Shown: positions 25,440 to 37,211, counted from the first letter of the stretch. The stretch: DNA of 64,000 nt from Heloderma charlesbogerti (GCA_026122225.1 JANEZZ010001953.1:1116001-1180000); one strand, 5' to 3'. Translations and numbers: made by a program. The notes: generated from the letters alone by a model not told the origin.

Positions 25440-25550
25440 AGGGCTTCTTCACACGGGGCTTTTATCCTGCGATCCAGATTGCTTACTCACAGAAGTTTGC
25501 AGGTCCTTTACATGACGTCGTCACCTTCCAGGGCCTGTCTCATGCTTTGT
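25440..25550 (+). repeat. Uncharacterised repeat X, copy 2
   Basis: Starts 'gggcttcttcacacggggct' and keeps 'ttactcacagaagtttgcag' followed by 'gtcctttacatgacg', parallel to the copy at 16,905. The shared part ends after about 75-80 bp. Confidence 0.65.
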
Positions 25551-26819
25551 GACCATTTCCACTACTTTGTTTGCAAATAAATAATAAACGGGGATAATGA
25601 GCTATAAAATAATTGGTGGTTTGAATCAATTTGAATCTAAGTATGTAATGACGGAGTTGTACTATAACAGCAACACCATCTAGTGGCTGTATAATGAAAC
25701 ATATAGAACTTGTAGATAAAGGCAATCCCTGGAAAAAAAGAGGAAGTGTGTGTGAAGGAGCTGATCTTAATCCCGCAAAGGATCTAAAAGCAGAAGCCCT
25801 GGTGAACTATATACTGCTTTCATCCCCAGCCCTGGATCACTCCATCAGTTTGATAACTCTTCACAGACTGGTAGGGCAGTGGGAGAACTGAATACCTCTG
25901 AAGGGGGTCAAAATAGTTGGCAGATTTTGTCCTGTATACATTCCTCCTCTTCTTCCACCTACCTGGCCAAATGACATGACCACACCTCTCTGATCCACAT
26001 CAGAAATCCCTAGTGCTGCTGCCCTTTATGTTTTGTTGCCCTCCACTGCCCCCCAGCTGCATTCTTAAGTGCTAAAATTGAGCCTTTCTTCCTCTGTCTC
26101 TTGCTCTCCCCCCTCCCCACTTCTTTCCAGCTCTTCCTCTTTCTACACCTCCCTCAATTCTTTTCTCCACCCCAGCTTGCATGATAAATTGGCTACCATG
26201 TTCTTGTCTAATCCCTCCAGTGTCCCCATCATCCTATCTTGTCCTGAATCCCCTGCCATTATCTTTACTGTTCACATTATCAACCTACCTTTCTCTCTCC
26301 TCATTCTGTACTGCATTTAAACGTGCCACTTTTCCTCTGTTCTCAAGGAACCACCTCTTAACCTATCTTCCCTCCCAATTACCTCCCCAGTTCCATTCTA
26401 TACTTCATCCCCAAATACCTGGAGCATGCTGCTTATTCCCACTGTCTCAACTTTGCTTCAAGTCTGTTCTTTACTCCTTAAGTACTCCATTAACTGCTCT
26501 CTCCAAAACCATGAACAATCTCCATACTGAGATACCCAAAGGTCTCTACTCAGTCCTCCTCCTCCTTGATCTCTATTACCTTGAATACAGTTGATCACTC
26601 ACTCTTGCTTGATTCCCTTTTGCTCTGGGTCGCTGATTCTATCCTTAGTTGGTTCTCTCCTTTTTTGCTGCCACACCACTGGATTTTGATGGCAAACACA
26701 GCTTGTTTCTAACAGTTAAAAGAAACATCAGGAAAATCACCTATTTTTGTCTGCTGCACCACCAAATTTCAGCAGCAAATGTGGCAGTGGGGGCTGCAAA
26801 AACCCAGGGAGGGGGGCTC

Positions 26820-27300
26820 CTGCGATTGATGTCTTGCATGTTGCCCATCTCTGATCTATATATTGATGACATCCAGCTCTACCTTTTTATCCCAGAGATT
26901 TTTTCTTCCATCCAATCCTGCATCTCCAGGTGCCTCTCTGATTAGATGCTTTGTTGTTGCCTGAAGCTCAATGTGAGCAAGACCAAACTTTTCCTTTTTA
27001 TACATCCATTGTTTCCTTACAACTGACATTGCCACCCTGTTGAACAGGCATGTAGCCTTGGATTTCTCTTTGAGTCCTTTTTCTTTGTCCCCATTTTCAT
27101 TCCATTGCCTAATAATGTTACTTCTCCCTTTACAACATTACAAAAAATGGTCCATCCCCTCTGCCACTTTGGTAGAAGCTCTCTTCTGCATTTTAGTCAT
27201 ATGGAATGTGGACTAGTGCCTAGTTTTGCTCTCCCTGGTAGAATAGACAGAATGTTCCACAGTTGTTTCCCTCAGGATTTGCTTATTCTGAAGTAGGGCT
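26820..27300 (+). repeat. Degraded L2-like LINE reverse-transcriptase relic
   Basis: Plus-strand frames contain LYIDDIQLYLFIPE, the degenerate equivalent of the YADDTQLY box, and further on KLNVSKTKLFLF. This spacing is typical of the palm region in L2/jockey-type LINEs. Stops and frameshifts break the frame. The limits are uncertain; the pyrimidine-rich stretch upstream may belong to the same element. Confidence 0.6.
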
Positions 27301-27946
27301 GAGCCTGAAAGGAATCTTCTTTTCAGTTCTAGGGCTTCACTTGTGAACGTGTGACATAGTAAAAAAAGAATTTTGCGTCTTAAGAATATAACGTTTTAGA
27401 GATTAGCCATTTGCTAAACTGCTGTGGCACCAGGGATGTTAGGAGTGGTTTGTTAGAGCTGGAGAGTGCCAGAAGTACTTACAGGACCAACAGTCCTAAC
27501 AATGACTCCTTCCTATTCTGTATGTGCAGATTCCATTCTCTCACCAAAGCTGTTAGGGGATTGTCAGGAGCACAACGGAATTTTTCAGAGGGGTGCATTC
27601 CAAATCCTATTGAAATTATTAGTAGTTTACTTAGAACTGTAAGGTTATAACCAACATTTCAATATATATTAGAAAAATTGGACTTGTAGGTGATCTCTAA
27701 AACTGAGGGAGGATTGTATTTTAGGGGCAGGCGGATGCTTCCCTGATAACAGTAGGGAGCATGACAGGATTTTGGCTACTTCTGCAGATACTGCAGACAA
27801 AATGGTTCTAACTTTATGTTCAGAAGGGTAAACAGTTGCATATATAAACTTCTGTGGATTCTGGAATACTTAAGTTCAGTGAGACAAATGATAACTGAAG
27901 ACTATTTATTTTAAAACACTGATTTAACTTAATGCTTTATTTGTAG

Positions 27947-29483
27947 ATACTGCAGGAGAAGAGGTTGGGTAAGGTCCACATTAATTATGTCAGTTCCACA
28001 AACTAGTACATCCAAAGGGAAAGTGATGCTCAAAGAATATGGTGGACGAAAAATTGAGACGGAGCTTATTTTCAAATGGATAACAGCCCATGCAGCTTCT
28101 CGGATCAAAACAATCTTCAAGTCAGAACACTTGAAAGAAGAATGGAATAAAAGTTATCAGTATAGAGTGAAAATATACCTGTTTGCTAAATTAGACCAGC
28201 CTCCTGCTTTTTTCTCTGCACTAAGTGTAAAGTTTACTGGCAGAGTTGAGTTTATTTTTGTGAATGTAGAAAACTGGGACAACAAGAGTCACATAGCAGA
28301 GATGGGCATATATAAGATGCCATCCTACATACTTAGAACTCCTGAAGGAACTTACAGGTATGGGAAAAACACTGGTGAATTTATTTCCCTACGTGCCATG
28401 GACTCCTTCTTGCGTTCCTTACAACCTGAAGTTAACGATTTATTCGTTTTAAGTCTAGTCTTAGTTAACTTAATGGCTTGGATGGACCTATTTATCACTC
28501 AAGGTGCTACTATAAAGCGCTTTGTTGTTCTTATAAGCACTTTAGGGACATACAATTCTCTCTTAATTATTTCTTGGCTACCAGTCTTGGGTTTTTTGCA
28601 ATTACCTTATTTAGACAGTTTCTATGAATATAGTTTAAAATTGTTCCGATATTCTAATACAACCACCCTGGCTTCGTGGGTAAGAGCTGACTGGATGTTC
28701 TACTCTTCACACCCTGCCTTGTTTCTCAGCACATATCTGGGTCACGGCTTATTAATAGATTATTTTGAGAAAAAAAGACGGCACAATAACAACAGTGAAG
28801 AAGTAAATGCCAATAACCTAGAGTGGCTATCAAGTCTTTGGGACTGGTATACTAGCTATCTATTCCACCCAATTACTTCATTTCAGCACTTTCCCTTTGA
28901 GTCTGATTGGGATGAAGACCCAGATCTGTTTCTGGAGCGCTTAGCTTTCCCTGATTTGTGGCTTCACCCTCTGATACCAACTGATTACATAAAAAACTTA
29001 CCTATGTGGCGATTTAAATGTCTTGGTGAGCATTCTGAAGAGGAAATGATGGAAATCTCTCAAAGTGAAAGTGACTCAGATAGTGAAAGCAAAGATCACC
29101 CAAGCAGTGGCAAAGAGGTATCTGAAGATGAGCAGAGCACCCATCAGAATCCATGTGAAGGAGAACGTTGGTGCAATGCCGAGACCTGTTCATGTGCCAA
29201 AGCCAGGTCATATGGATCGTACAGTGCTATGGAAGACATGGAGCCTGATTGGTTAGCTTGGCCTGCTGGTATGTTGCACTGTACAGAATGTGTTGTGTGT
29301 CTAGAGAATTTCAAAAATGGATGCCTCTTAATGGGCTTACCATGTGGCCATGTCTTTCACCAGAATTGCATTGTGATGTGGCTAGTTGGGGGGCGACATT
29401 GCTGCCCAGTTTGTAGGTGGGCCTCTTACAAGAAAAAGAAGCCATATACATATCATCAGCTTTTGTCAAACAGTCCGTCGTAG
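27947..29483 (+). CDS. RNF103: RNF103 coding exon 4 (RING exon, stop)
   Basis: The exon begins after 'ttgtag'; with the two bases of exon 3 it reads RYCRRRGWVRSTLIMSVPQ and runs to TAG at 29,481-29,483. The whole protein is 672 residues against 685 in human. Hydrophobic segments lie at about residues 326-344, 353-385 and 416-432, consistent with several ER-membrane passes. A serine/acidic linker follows (about 525-580), shorter and more variable than in mammals. The RING domain spans 609-650: Cys609 and Cys612, then CGHVFHQNC with the paired histidines, and CPVC at the end, so all eight zinc ligands are present. The RING faces the cytosol in the accepted topology. No frame damage is seen. Confidence 0.97.
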
Positions 29484-29960
29484 TTGTGTGCAAATAATGT
29501 CCTTTGTAATCTTCCTACATATTTACTGCTTGCCATTTAAATGTTAGTCACAAACAGACCGTGTGGTTTGAAGTTTTAGTTTAAATGTTAGTGCAGTGAA
29601 GTAAAATAAACATGATGCTAACGTTGATGACAGAATCATTTGGTTGCCTTGTACGTTGAAATAATGAATACATATTGTACAATTACATCTTTCTTTCCTT
29701 TACAATATTTGGAAGTTTAAAAGTTAACATTTGTTTTTGGTTTGCTTTTTTGCAAGCACAAAAATCAAACATTTGTCAACGAAAGTACATTTCAGCAAAT
29801 GTTTAACAGGATAGGATATGGGGGAAAATGGAAATTTTAACAAAAATAATTGTTTTATTTAAATGTTTCTTCTTTTAGAGTTTGTTTAGCACACCTTTGT
29901 TGAATAATGTATGGTCTGTGAGAATACATTTAAAAACAAATCCATGAAAATAAATTATTT
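29484..29960 (+). terminator. RNF103: RNF103 3' UTR with candidate poly(A) signals
   Basis: Canonical AATAAA hexamers occur at 29,605-29,610 and 29,949-29,954, and a third at about 30,196. Which is used cannot be told from the sequence. The mammalian locus is known to produce RNF103-CHMP3 readthrough transcripts; the start codon of CHMP3 is 3.7 kb downstream on the same strand. Confidence 0.55.
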
Positions 29961-30782
29961 TAAAAGAAACTGAACCATTTGTCATGCTAATCATTCTAAT
30001 ATTTTTGTGCCTGTGCTTCTCTCTTGTCTCCCTTTCAAAAAAAATTCTATTTAATACATTTATGTCCTATCCTTGCTCCAAGAAATTTGGAACATCTTAA
30101 GATTTCTCAGGAAAAATCAGCCCATGTACTAGCCTCTTTCCCTTATGTCACTCTTAAAATGCTGTGTTATATTGATGGTGCTTTATTAATATGAAATAAA
30201 TATGAAGCTTCATCAACCACTTTATTTCAATTTAAACATTTCTATCCTGACTAATTAGTCAGCTGGGCTCTTAGAGTGACTTACAAAGAACATCAGTACA
30301 ATAAACAGCTTTTAAAAGGACAATTTTTATAAACATCAACATCTAAAAACATTCAGATAACCACATCAAACAGAGCAAAAGGCAATCAGATCTGAAGTGC
30401 TCCATGTTAAAGGCCCTCAAAAATGAAAAGACCTTCAGTAACATTCTGAAAATGGGAATACGCTTTTAAATAGGAGTTGCATGCCTGAGCAACAATTTTT
30501 AATCTGTTTAATACTTGCAACTAGTGTCAAAATTGGCATATGGTTCATCAGCTAATGATGGGACCTATCTTGGAAGAGTTACTGCAGTTGATAGAAAATA
30601 TAGCCGCTACATAACTGACTGGGATAGAGGGAATACATCTCACCAATATATATCAAGAGTATATCTCTTGAATTTCTTGCTAAAATCTTCCCCATATGTT
30701 ATGACTGCATGGCTGCCAAGTACCCCTTGTATTCCAAGGATAGTTTACAAGATTTGGTGTCCTCTGGGCTTTGGAAGAGTAA

Positions 30783-31297
30783 GGGGGCAATCCTATGCAT
30801 GTTTAGACAAAAAAAGGCCTACTACTCCCGGCATGTTGGAAATTGTAGGCCTTTTTTCTGTCTAAACATGCATAGGATTGTACCTGGGGGGGAGAGATCC
30901 TATGGCTGCTAGTCAGTGGCTAGACAGCCATAGGATATCTGGTTTTCTGGGTACCAACCTTGACGCCTGCACGCCGAGGTCGGTTCCCAGAGAACCAACC
31001 TCCCCCCCTTCTGCACTGCCTCGCGCTCCAAAGAGGAGTATGGAAAGGCCAAAACAGGGCATTTCGGGGCGGGGAAGGTGGAAATGCTGGTACAACACAT
31101 CTTATGTGTCATCCAGCAGCTTCCTCCCCTGCTCCGCCTTCCTGCAGCTAGACAGCCGAAACTGGCTGTCTAGCCGCAAATGCAGGGCAGGAGAATCATG
31201 GAGGGAAAGATCCCCACAGTGTTTCTCCTGCCCTGCATTGGATAGGCGGTCACCTCCAAATCTGGAGGCAGCTGCCTATCCCCATAAGATTGTGCCC
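30783..31297. repeat. Composite Harbinger-like element containing copy C
   Basis: Positions 30,783-30,884 form a palindromic unit of the copy A/B family ('caatcctatgcatgtttaga' against 'tctaaacatgcataggattg'). A further right terminus, 'ataagattgtgccc' followed by TAA, lies at 31,284-31,300, and the left end is preceded by TAA at 30,780-30,782. The whole 515 bp therefore has inverted termini and matching TAA flanks. Inside are two more hairpins: about 30,899-30,935 ('cctatggctg' against 'cagccatagg') and 31,149-31,174 ('ctagacagcc' against 'ggctgtctag'). Confidence 0.6.
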
Positions 31298-31790
31298 TAA
31301 ATCTCTTTATTTTTTTCCTAGAACTGGACTGAAGGAAGGGGTCCTATCCTGGAGGGCTTAGAACCAACACCCCCCATAGTGACACAGCCTCTAGAGTAAG
31401 GTGTGTTAGGAGAGGTTCAGCCTGCCTAGTGGCAGCGCCTATCAAGATTCTTTTCTGGGAACCCCTACAAAAGGGTTCCACCAGAACAGAAAAACTTCCC
31501 CCTACTGGGGGCCAATTTAAATGTCATCCAGAAAATTGCTTAAGTTCTGAAATCTTATCTCCTTATTAGCAAACTGTCCATTTAATAACGCATAATTATT
31601 CTGTGTTAAACGAATAGGATCTTGCTTTCTTATTTGTATTTTTGATTTTTTTTCTTCCAATGTAAATATTTTGTTTTTAAGGCAGCTTACACAAAATTTG
31701 AAAGTCCATATGAAGAATAAACTTAATAAAACCAAATAAACAGAAAACAGCAATAAAACAACGAAAAGGCAGTAAAATACCCTAACTTCA

Positions 31791-32030
31791 TCTATGATAA
31801 TAAAAGAGGATGTGTCTGTCTGTCCAGTGCCATAGGTCCAAGACACTGAAACCTGGAGATCTGAAATGTGGCATGCGTACTAAGACGACCCTGGGGGTAT
31901 GCACCACAGGGTTATTTTGTTTTAAAAACATATTAATTTTAATGTGGCTGAAACCTGCAATAAAATTTCCAGTCACTATGGGCAGCCTTCCCTGACCAAT
32001 TCATAGCTTTGCAGTTAATACAGTTTGAAG
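31791..32030 (+). mobile_element. Possible Helitron 5' end
   Basis: The start 'tctatgataataaaagagga' followed by 'tgtgtctgtctgtcc' resembles the 5' end seen in many vertebrate Helitrons, which begin with TC and lie after an A or T. No 3' hairpin plus CTRR end was identified, so the extent is a guess. Confidence 0.3.
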
Positions 32031-32129
32031 CCAGGGGGAGATTAGTAGGCTGAGGTACAGAGTTATATATACCTGCCTATTTCCCACTGCAGTTGGGCAG
32101 CTCCGCTCAGGGAAATAGAGTGGATAGCC

Positions 32130-32560
32130 CCTCCCTTGAATCTCCAATCAGTTTACATAAACACACAAACATTACAGTATAAAAACCAATATAAAAACAG
32201 TATAAAACAATACATACCTTTAAAATTTTACAACAAAAGCAGTAAAAGCCCGAGTGAACAGATCCATTTTCAAGAGGCATTAGAAGTTTGCCAGTTTCTG
32301 CCTCTTCAACCACATATGGCAGTATTCCAGGAAGGTGGGTGCCGCTACCAAGAAGGCCCGCTTGCGTGCTGTTACCTGATGGCGCACTGCATGTTGTGGA
32401 GTGACCAACAAGACCTCCTTGGAAGTTCTCGGGGGTAGATTGGGTGTATATAGGGGAAGGCGGTCAGCTAAATCTCCTGGCTGCGAGTTGTCTAGAAGTT
32501 TGAACGTCAGCAGCAAAACCTTGAACATGGCTCAGCAGCTAATAGGCAGCCAGTGCCGTT
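32130..32560. repeat. Unclassified dispersed repeat
   Basis: An A-rich stretch with 'gtaaaagcccgagtgaacag' followed by 'ggaaggtgggtgccgctacc' and 'acatggctcagcagctaata' looks like a common dispersed squamate repeat, possibly a LINE 3' end read on the minus strand. Part of the A-rich portion is shared with 780-960. I cannot name the family. Confidence 0.45.
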
Positions 32561-32939
32561 CTTTTTACACAGGTGTGTGTATAGCTAGGTACTCCACCGC
32601 GCATCCTAGCTGCTGCACTCTGCGCTAGCTGCAGCTTCCGGAGCAGGAGCAAGGGCAGCCCCGCACAGGACACAACCCCCTTCTGAAATCGTGAAGTTAC
32701 CCGAGCAGGAATCGCTACGGCTAGGAATGGGCGTAGTGGGCGCACCAGCTGAAGTTGGCGATGGGCGCTCCAGGCCACTGGCCTCTAGCCACGCTGCTGC
32801 CTCACCACGGCCACGCTGAAATGCTGGATTTCGCCACAGTTTGCTATCATCCGCGATCATTTCTGCCCTTGAGGAACAAAACGGAAGAAACACCATGAAA
32901 GGGGACGAGGAAACCAGACGATTCTCGCCTTCCCAGCCT

Positions 32940-33580
32940 GGTGTCCCCCAGGTGAGTTGGACCACAGCTGCTGGCTGGGGATGTTGGCGCCTGTAGTCCA
33001 ACACAGCTGGCGGGCGTGAGGCGGGCCAGGCTGCATTAGGCCGCCGCTCCGGCGGACTGCTATTTCGGCACCACACGTAGACCGCCGCTCCGCTCTTCCC
33101 GCGCTCTATGGTATTGCGTCACTTCCTGGTTTCCTGGGAGAAGGAGGCCGGAGTGGCCGCGAAGCCGGAAGAGGAGCGCGTCGGTGCTGTGGGTCGGAAA
33201 TGGGCTTGTTCGGGAAGACGCAAGAGAAGCCGCCCAAGGAGATGGTAATGCCCGCTCAGAGCGAGGCTGAACCGTGCGGAGGGGTCTCGAGGAGCAGCCT
33301 GGAGGGCGCGGGGTGGAAGTCGGAGCCGGGGGAGGGCCGGGCCGGGCGTTGCTTCTGCTCGACGGCCGAGGAGCCCGCGCGCCGCCCGCTTTGTGGCAGA
33401 CGGAGCGGCGCCTTCGGGGTGGTTTCCTGTGTGGCCCTCGAAGCGGTCCGGCGGGGGGCGTCGTGCCTGCACGTTCCCCGCGCGGATCTTGCGCCCCCTC
33501 GGCGCCGGAGCACTTGCTGGAGCGGTTGTCTGCGCCGCTTCCTGAAGAGGAGGATCGGCCCCTCCCCCCACAGTGGCTCC
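32940..33580 (+). promoter_or_regulatory. CHMP3: CHMP3 CpG-island promoter
   Basis: CG-dense sequence covers the first exon. About 85 bp upstream of the start codon, 'tgcgtcacttcctgg' combines a CRE-like half site with an ETS-type core (ACTTCC). No TATA box is visible. A diverged hAT-like MITE fragment ('ggctggggatgttggc', 'ctgtagtccaacacagctgg') abuts the left of the island at about 32,960-33,010. Confidence 0.65.
33200..33244 (+). CDS. CHMP3: CHMP3 coding exon 1
   Basis: CHMP3 (VPS24) is an ESCRT-III subunit that co-polymerises with CHMP2A on membranes during endosomal sorting, abscission and membrane repair. This exon encodes MGLFGKTQEKPPKEM and ends exactly on a codon at a GTAATG donor. 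Gly2 is the N-myristoylation position known in this family. The ATG sits in a CpG island and matches the family start. The six exons total 666 nt: 221 residues, one fewer than human CHMP3. Confidence 0.96.
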
Positions 33581-34309
33581 TTCCCTGGTCAGACGTAGAA
33601 AGCTGTGATCCAGCTCACCAAACCGCTTGTCTGCCTGTACAGGCAGCTGCCTCGCCAAGTGTTTGCATGCACAGCTTGCCATGCGATAAATGGTTGCCGT
33701 ATTCACTTGGCGCTAGACATGGGTGCCTGAGCTCAGCTTCTACGTGGACTCAGAAATGACCATTTCAGCCAACATCTGCACTTGTTGTGAAGTAAACTGC
33801 CCTTACCACTTGGCAAGATAGTGCAGATGTCTAAGCTACCCTCCCTGAGTGAGAGAGCTCACGCCAGAGCATTTTGGTTATTTGTATGAGCTTTAAATCA
33901 GAACTGTTCATAGGTGCATTACTGAATGGCAGTTCAGAGTGTGAACTGACTCCATGTTGCACTTGAGGTGACATGAGATGATGTGTAAGTTCTGCCTGCG
34001 ATGTTGGATCTGTGATGGTTTATTGTGCCAGTCATTGTTGGATGTTGCAGGTATCACGTGACAAACGTGCATGCAATAACAATAGTGCCTCTTACAATTT
34101 ACATAGTGCATGTTAAGTGTTCCAAGTACTTCACTTCTCAGAAGTCTTTACAATACACCTATAATGTAGGTCAGTATTGTGTGAACTGACAATCCTCCAC
34201 TTCCACTCTGGGGAATGGGAACAATTGTGAGGGCTAATACAGTACTTTGCAAATTAAAAGTGTTTATACACATGATGAACTGTCCAGCTGTGGCACATTA
34301 GCCAACATG

Positions 34310-34455
34310 CCACAGTGTGGTGTAGTGGTTAGAATGTTGGACTAGGACTGCAGAGGCCCAGGTTCACTTTACCACTCGACCACGAAGCTGATGAAGCATG
34401 ATCTCAAGCAAGACACTATCTCTCAGCCTAACCTACCCAACAGAGTTTTGAGGAT
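34310..34455 (+). repeat. tRNA-derived SINE, partial copy 4
   Basis: The head 'cacagtgtggtgtagtggtt' followed by 'ggactaggactgcagaggcc' matches the Sauria-SINE-like family at 24,016, but the 3' half is lost after 'gttttgaggataaaatgg'. Confidence 0.7.
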
Positions 34456-34910
34456 AAAATGGCTCAGAAGCCATCTCACTTTCTTGGGTTTTTTAATGGG
34501 GCAAGTAGCTCAACTTATTTCCATGCCAAATCCTATGCAAGACAGGGGGTGGAGCTTTCCCATTACTAATTGCAAAGATCATTGTGTGGGGATTGGGGGG
34601 GGGGATCCCATGAATGAGGCACTTGCTTCCCAGCAGCAAAACTCAAAAGTGAGGCCTTAATCATTAATCTATGAAAATCACTGCCACAAGATGTGATGGC
34701 TACCAACTCAGATGGCTTTAAAAGTAATTAGACACATTTGTGGAGGAAACATCTATCAAGAACTACTAGTTGTGATGGCTATATGCATCTTCTTGGTATG
34801 CCTCAGAGACAGTATGCCTCTCGGTACCAGTGGAAGCAACAGTGGAAGAGGGCTATTGTTTGTGGGCTTTTCAAAGGCTACTGTGAGAAACAGGATGCTG
34901 GACTAGATGA

Positions 34911-36272
34911 GAACATAAGAAGACCCCTGCTGAATCAGACCAAGGGTCCATCTAGTCCAGCATTCTGTTCACACAGCCAACCAGCTGTCGACCAGGAACC
35001 CATAAGCAGGACATGAGCACAACAGCACCCTCCCACCCATGTTCCCCAGCAGCTGGTGTACATAGGCTCACTGTCTCTGGTACTGGAGGTAGCACATAGC
35101 CATCAGGACTAGTAGCCATTGATAGCTTTTTCCTCCAGGAATTTGTCCAACCCCCTTTTAAAGCCATCCAAATAGGTGGACATCACTACATCCTATGGTA
35201 GCGAATTCCCTAGTTTAACTATGTGCTGTGTGAAAAAAATACTCCCTTTTATCTGTCCCGAATCTCCCACCAATCCGCTTCATAGGATGACTCCGGATTC
35301 TAGTATTTTGAGAGAGGGAGAAAAATGTCTCCCTGTCCACATTCTCCACACTGTGCATAGTTTTGTACACACCTCTCATGTCTCCCCTTACCTTCCTTTT
35401 TTCCAAGCTAAACAATCCCAGCTGTTGTAACCGTCTCTCATAGGGGAGATGCTCCAGCCCCTTGATCATTTTAGTTGCCCCTTTCTGCACTTTTTCCAGC
35501 TCCACAATATCCCTTTTTAGCTGTGGTGACCAGAACTGGACACACTATTCTAAGTGTGGATGCACCATAGATTTGTATAGGGGCAGTATGATACTGGCAT
35601 TTTATTCTCAGTTTCTTTTCTAATTATGCCTAACATGGAGTTTGCCTTTTTTACAGCGGCCGCACACTGGGTTGTCATTTTCATCAAGCTGTCCACCACA
35701 ATCCCAAGATCTATTTCCTGGTCGGTCACCACTAGCTCAGATCCCATTAGGTTAAACCTGAAGTTGGGATTTTTTGCCCCAACGTGCAACACTTTACACT
35801 TGCTTACAGTGAACCACATTTGCCATTTAGATGCCCATTCTCCCAGTTTGGAGATATCGTTTTGGAGCTCTTCACAATCCCTGTTTGTTTTAACCACCCT
35901 AAATAATTTGGTGTCATCTGCAAACTTGGCCACTTCAGTGCTCACTCCTAATTCCCGATCATTTATGAACAGGTTGAAAAGTATTCATCCTAATACAGAT
36001 CCCTGTGGGACCCCACTGTTTACTTCCCTCCAGTGGAAGAATTTACTATTTATTCCTACTCTCTGCTTTCTGTTCTTTCACCAGTTACTGATCCATAAGA
36101 GGGCCTGTCCTCTTATTCCATTACAGCTAAGTTTGCTCAGGAGTCTTTGGTGAAGGACTTTGTCAAAAGCCTTTTGGAAGTCCAAGTAAACAATGTCTAC
36201 CAGATCACCCCTGTCCACATGCTTATTTTGGATCTTTTGTATGATCCAGCAGGGTTCTTCTTATGTTCTTAA
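34911..36272 (-). mobile_element. CR1-family LINE fragment (3' part)
   Basis: Minus-strand frames at 35,945-35,550 and 35,505-35,215 encode the end of a reverse transcriptase (FADDTKLFRVVKTN, with the FADD catalytic box) and the C-terminal segment with KVQKGATKMIKGLEHLPYE. This is the characteristic CR1/L3-clade tail. Stops and a frameshift separate the two. The 5' part is missing; the outer right boundary ends 'gggttcttcttatgttctta', an inverted echo of the left boundary 'gaacataagaagacccctg'. Confidence 0.8.
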
Positions 36273-37211
36273 TCTGGGAAACCACGATTTACACATTCTC
36301 CAGTAGGTACTTGGACCACTCAAGTGCCAAGTAAGGCTAAGCTGAATCTGCCAAACAGGCTGCTAAAAGAAGTAGGGCATTTGCAGGTTGAGGCTTAACA
36401 GTCTTACTCCTACAATATGAATGATCTGGCTTCATAATAGAATGATATCATTGTAAAGCTGGATGGATTGCATCTTTCTCAATTAACTCCCCTGATCTTA
36501 GTATCTTTTGGAAGTAATATAATACTTTTTATGTTGGCTTTTAGAAACCGGGGATAGCATGTGTGTTTTGTATTTATAAGGGTTTTAAGTTTATGACGTT
36601 ATCTGTTCTGTTGAATAGAGAGGGCTAGAAATCAAACAAGATAAATATCTCTGGTTATTGTCTAATATTGCTATTAGATCCTGAATGTATTGATAATTCC
36701 AAGTTTCTTCAAGGAACATTTCACATTTATCTGCGCTTGGCTTGCTTAACACAGAATTGCTCATTTGACTTTAGTAGAAGTGCTCTCTTTTCTTAAATGA
36801 TTTTTCTGTGACATATGTGTCAGTTCATTTGACTGACTAATAATCTAAGGCCCTAATCCAGTAACTCCTTATGTGCAGCTGCAGGCTGCATGTTTGCAGC
36901 TTTATATGAAGACCTCTATGTATGATCAGCACAGTCAGTTATACTGGATGTCCAGGATTCAATCTCTCCTACCCAAACAGTGCTGATCATTAGTTTGGTG
37001 TTGTACGTGTAGCCTTTGCCCAACTAGCTTGACCACAGCTAGTTTGGTGCCTGACCTCTGGGCAGGACATGGGTCTTAATTCCATACCACACCCTTTGTG
37101 TGTCTGGGGCCTCAGAGACAGAAGTGGATGCGTAGAGTCTTGTTGGAGTAGGTTGTAATTCTTGCCTAGGCCAGCAGTCTGACGGTCTGGTAGGTCTTGC
37201 CTGGTGGAAGG

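Larger units (their letters stand above)
22484..27946 (+). other. RNF103: RNF103 intron 3 (coding)
   Basis: The 5.5-kb intron contains two SINE copies (22,915-23,163 minus and 24,016-24,268 plus), repeat X copy 2 (25,440-25,550), and an L2-like LINE relic (about 26,820-27,300). Positions 26,060-26,600 form a long pyrimidine-biased stretch. A 118-codon minus-strand frame at 24,838-25,194 has no recognisable motif, and I do not call it a gene. Confidence 0.6.

Noticed and set aside
26181..26594. A 137-codon plus-strand frame
   Set aside because: It reads a pyrimidine-rich stretch (Leu/Ser/Pro bias) and has no domain; probably part of a degraded LINE.
30515..30865. A 116-codon frame crossing 30,783
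   Set aside because: It runs into the palindromic MITE and has no similarity to a gene.
33119..33759. Frames of up to 195 codons around CHMP3 exon 1
   Set aside because: They overlap the CHMP3 first exon in other frames within a CpG island and have no recognisable domain.
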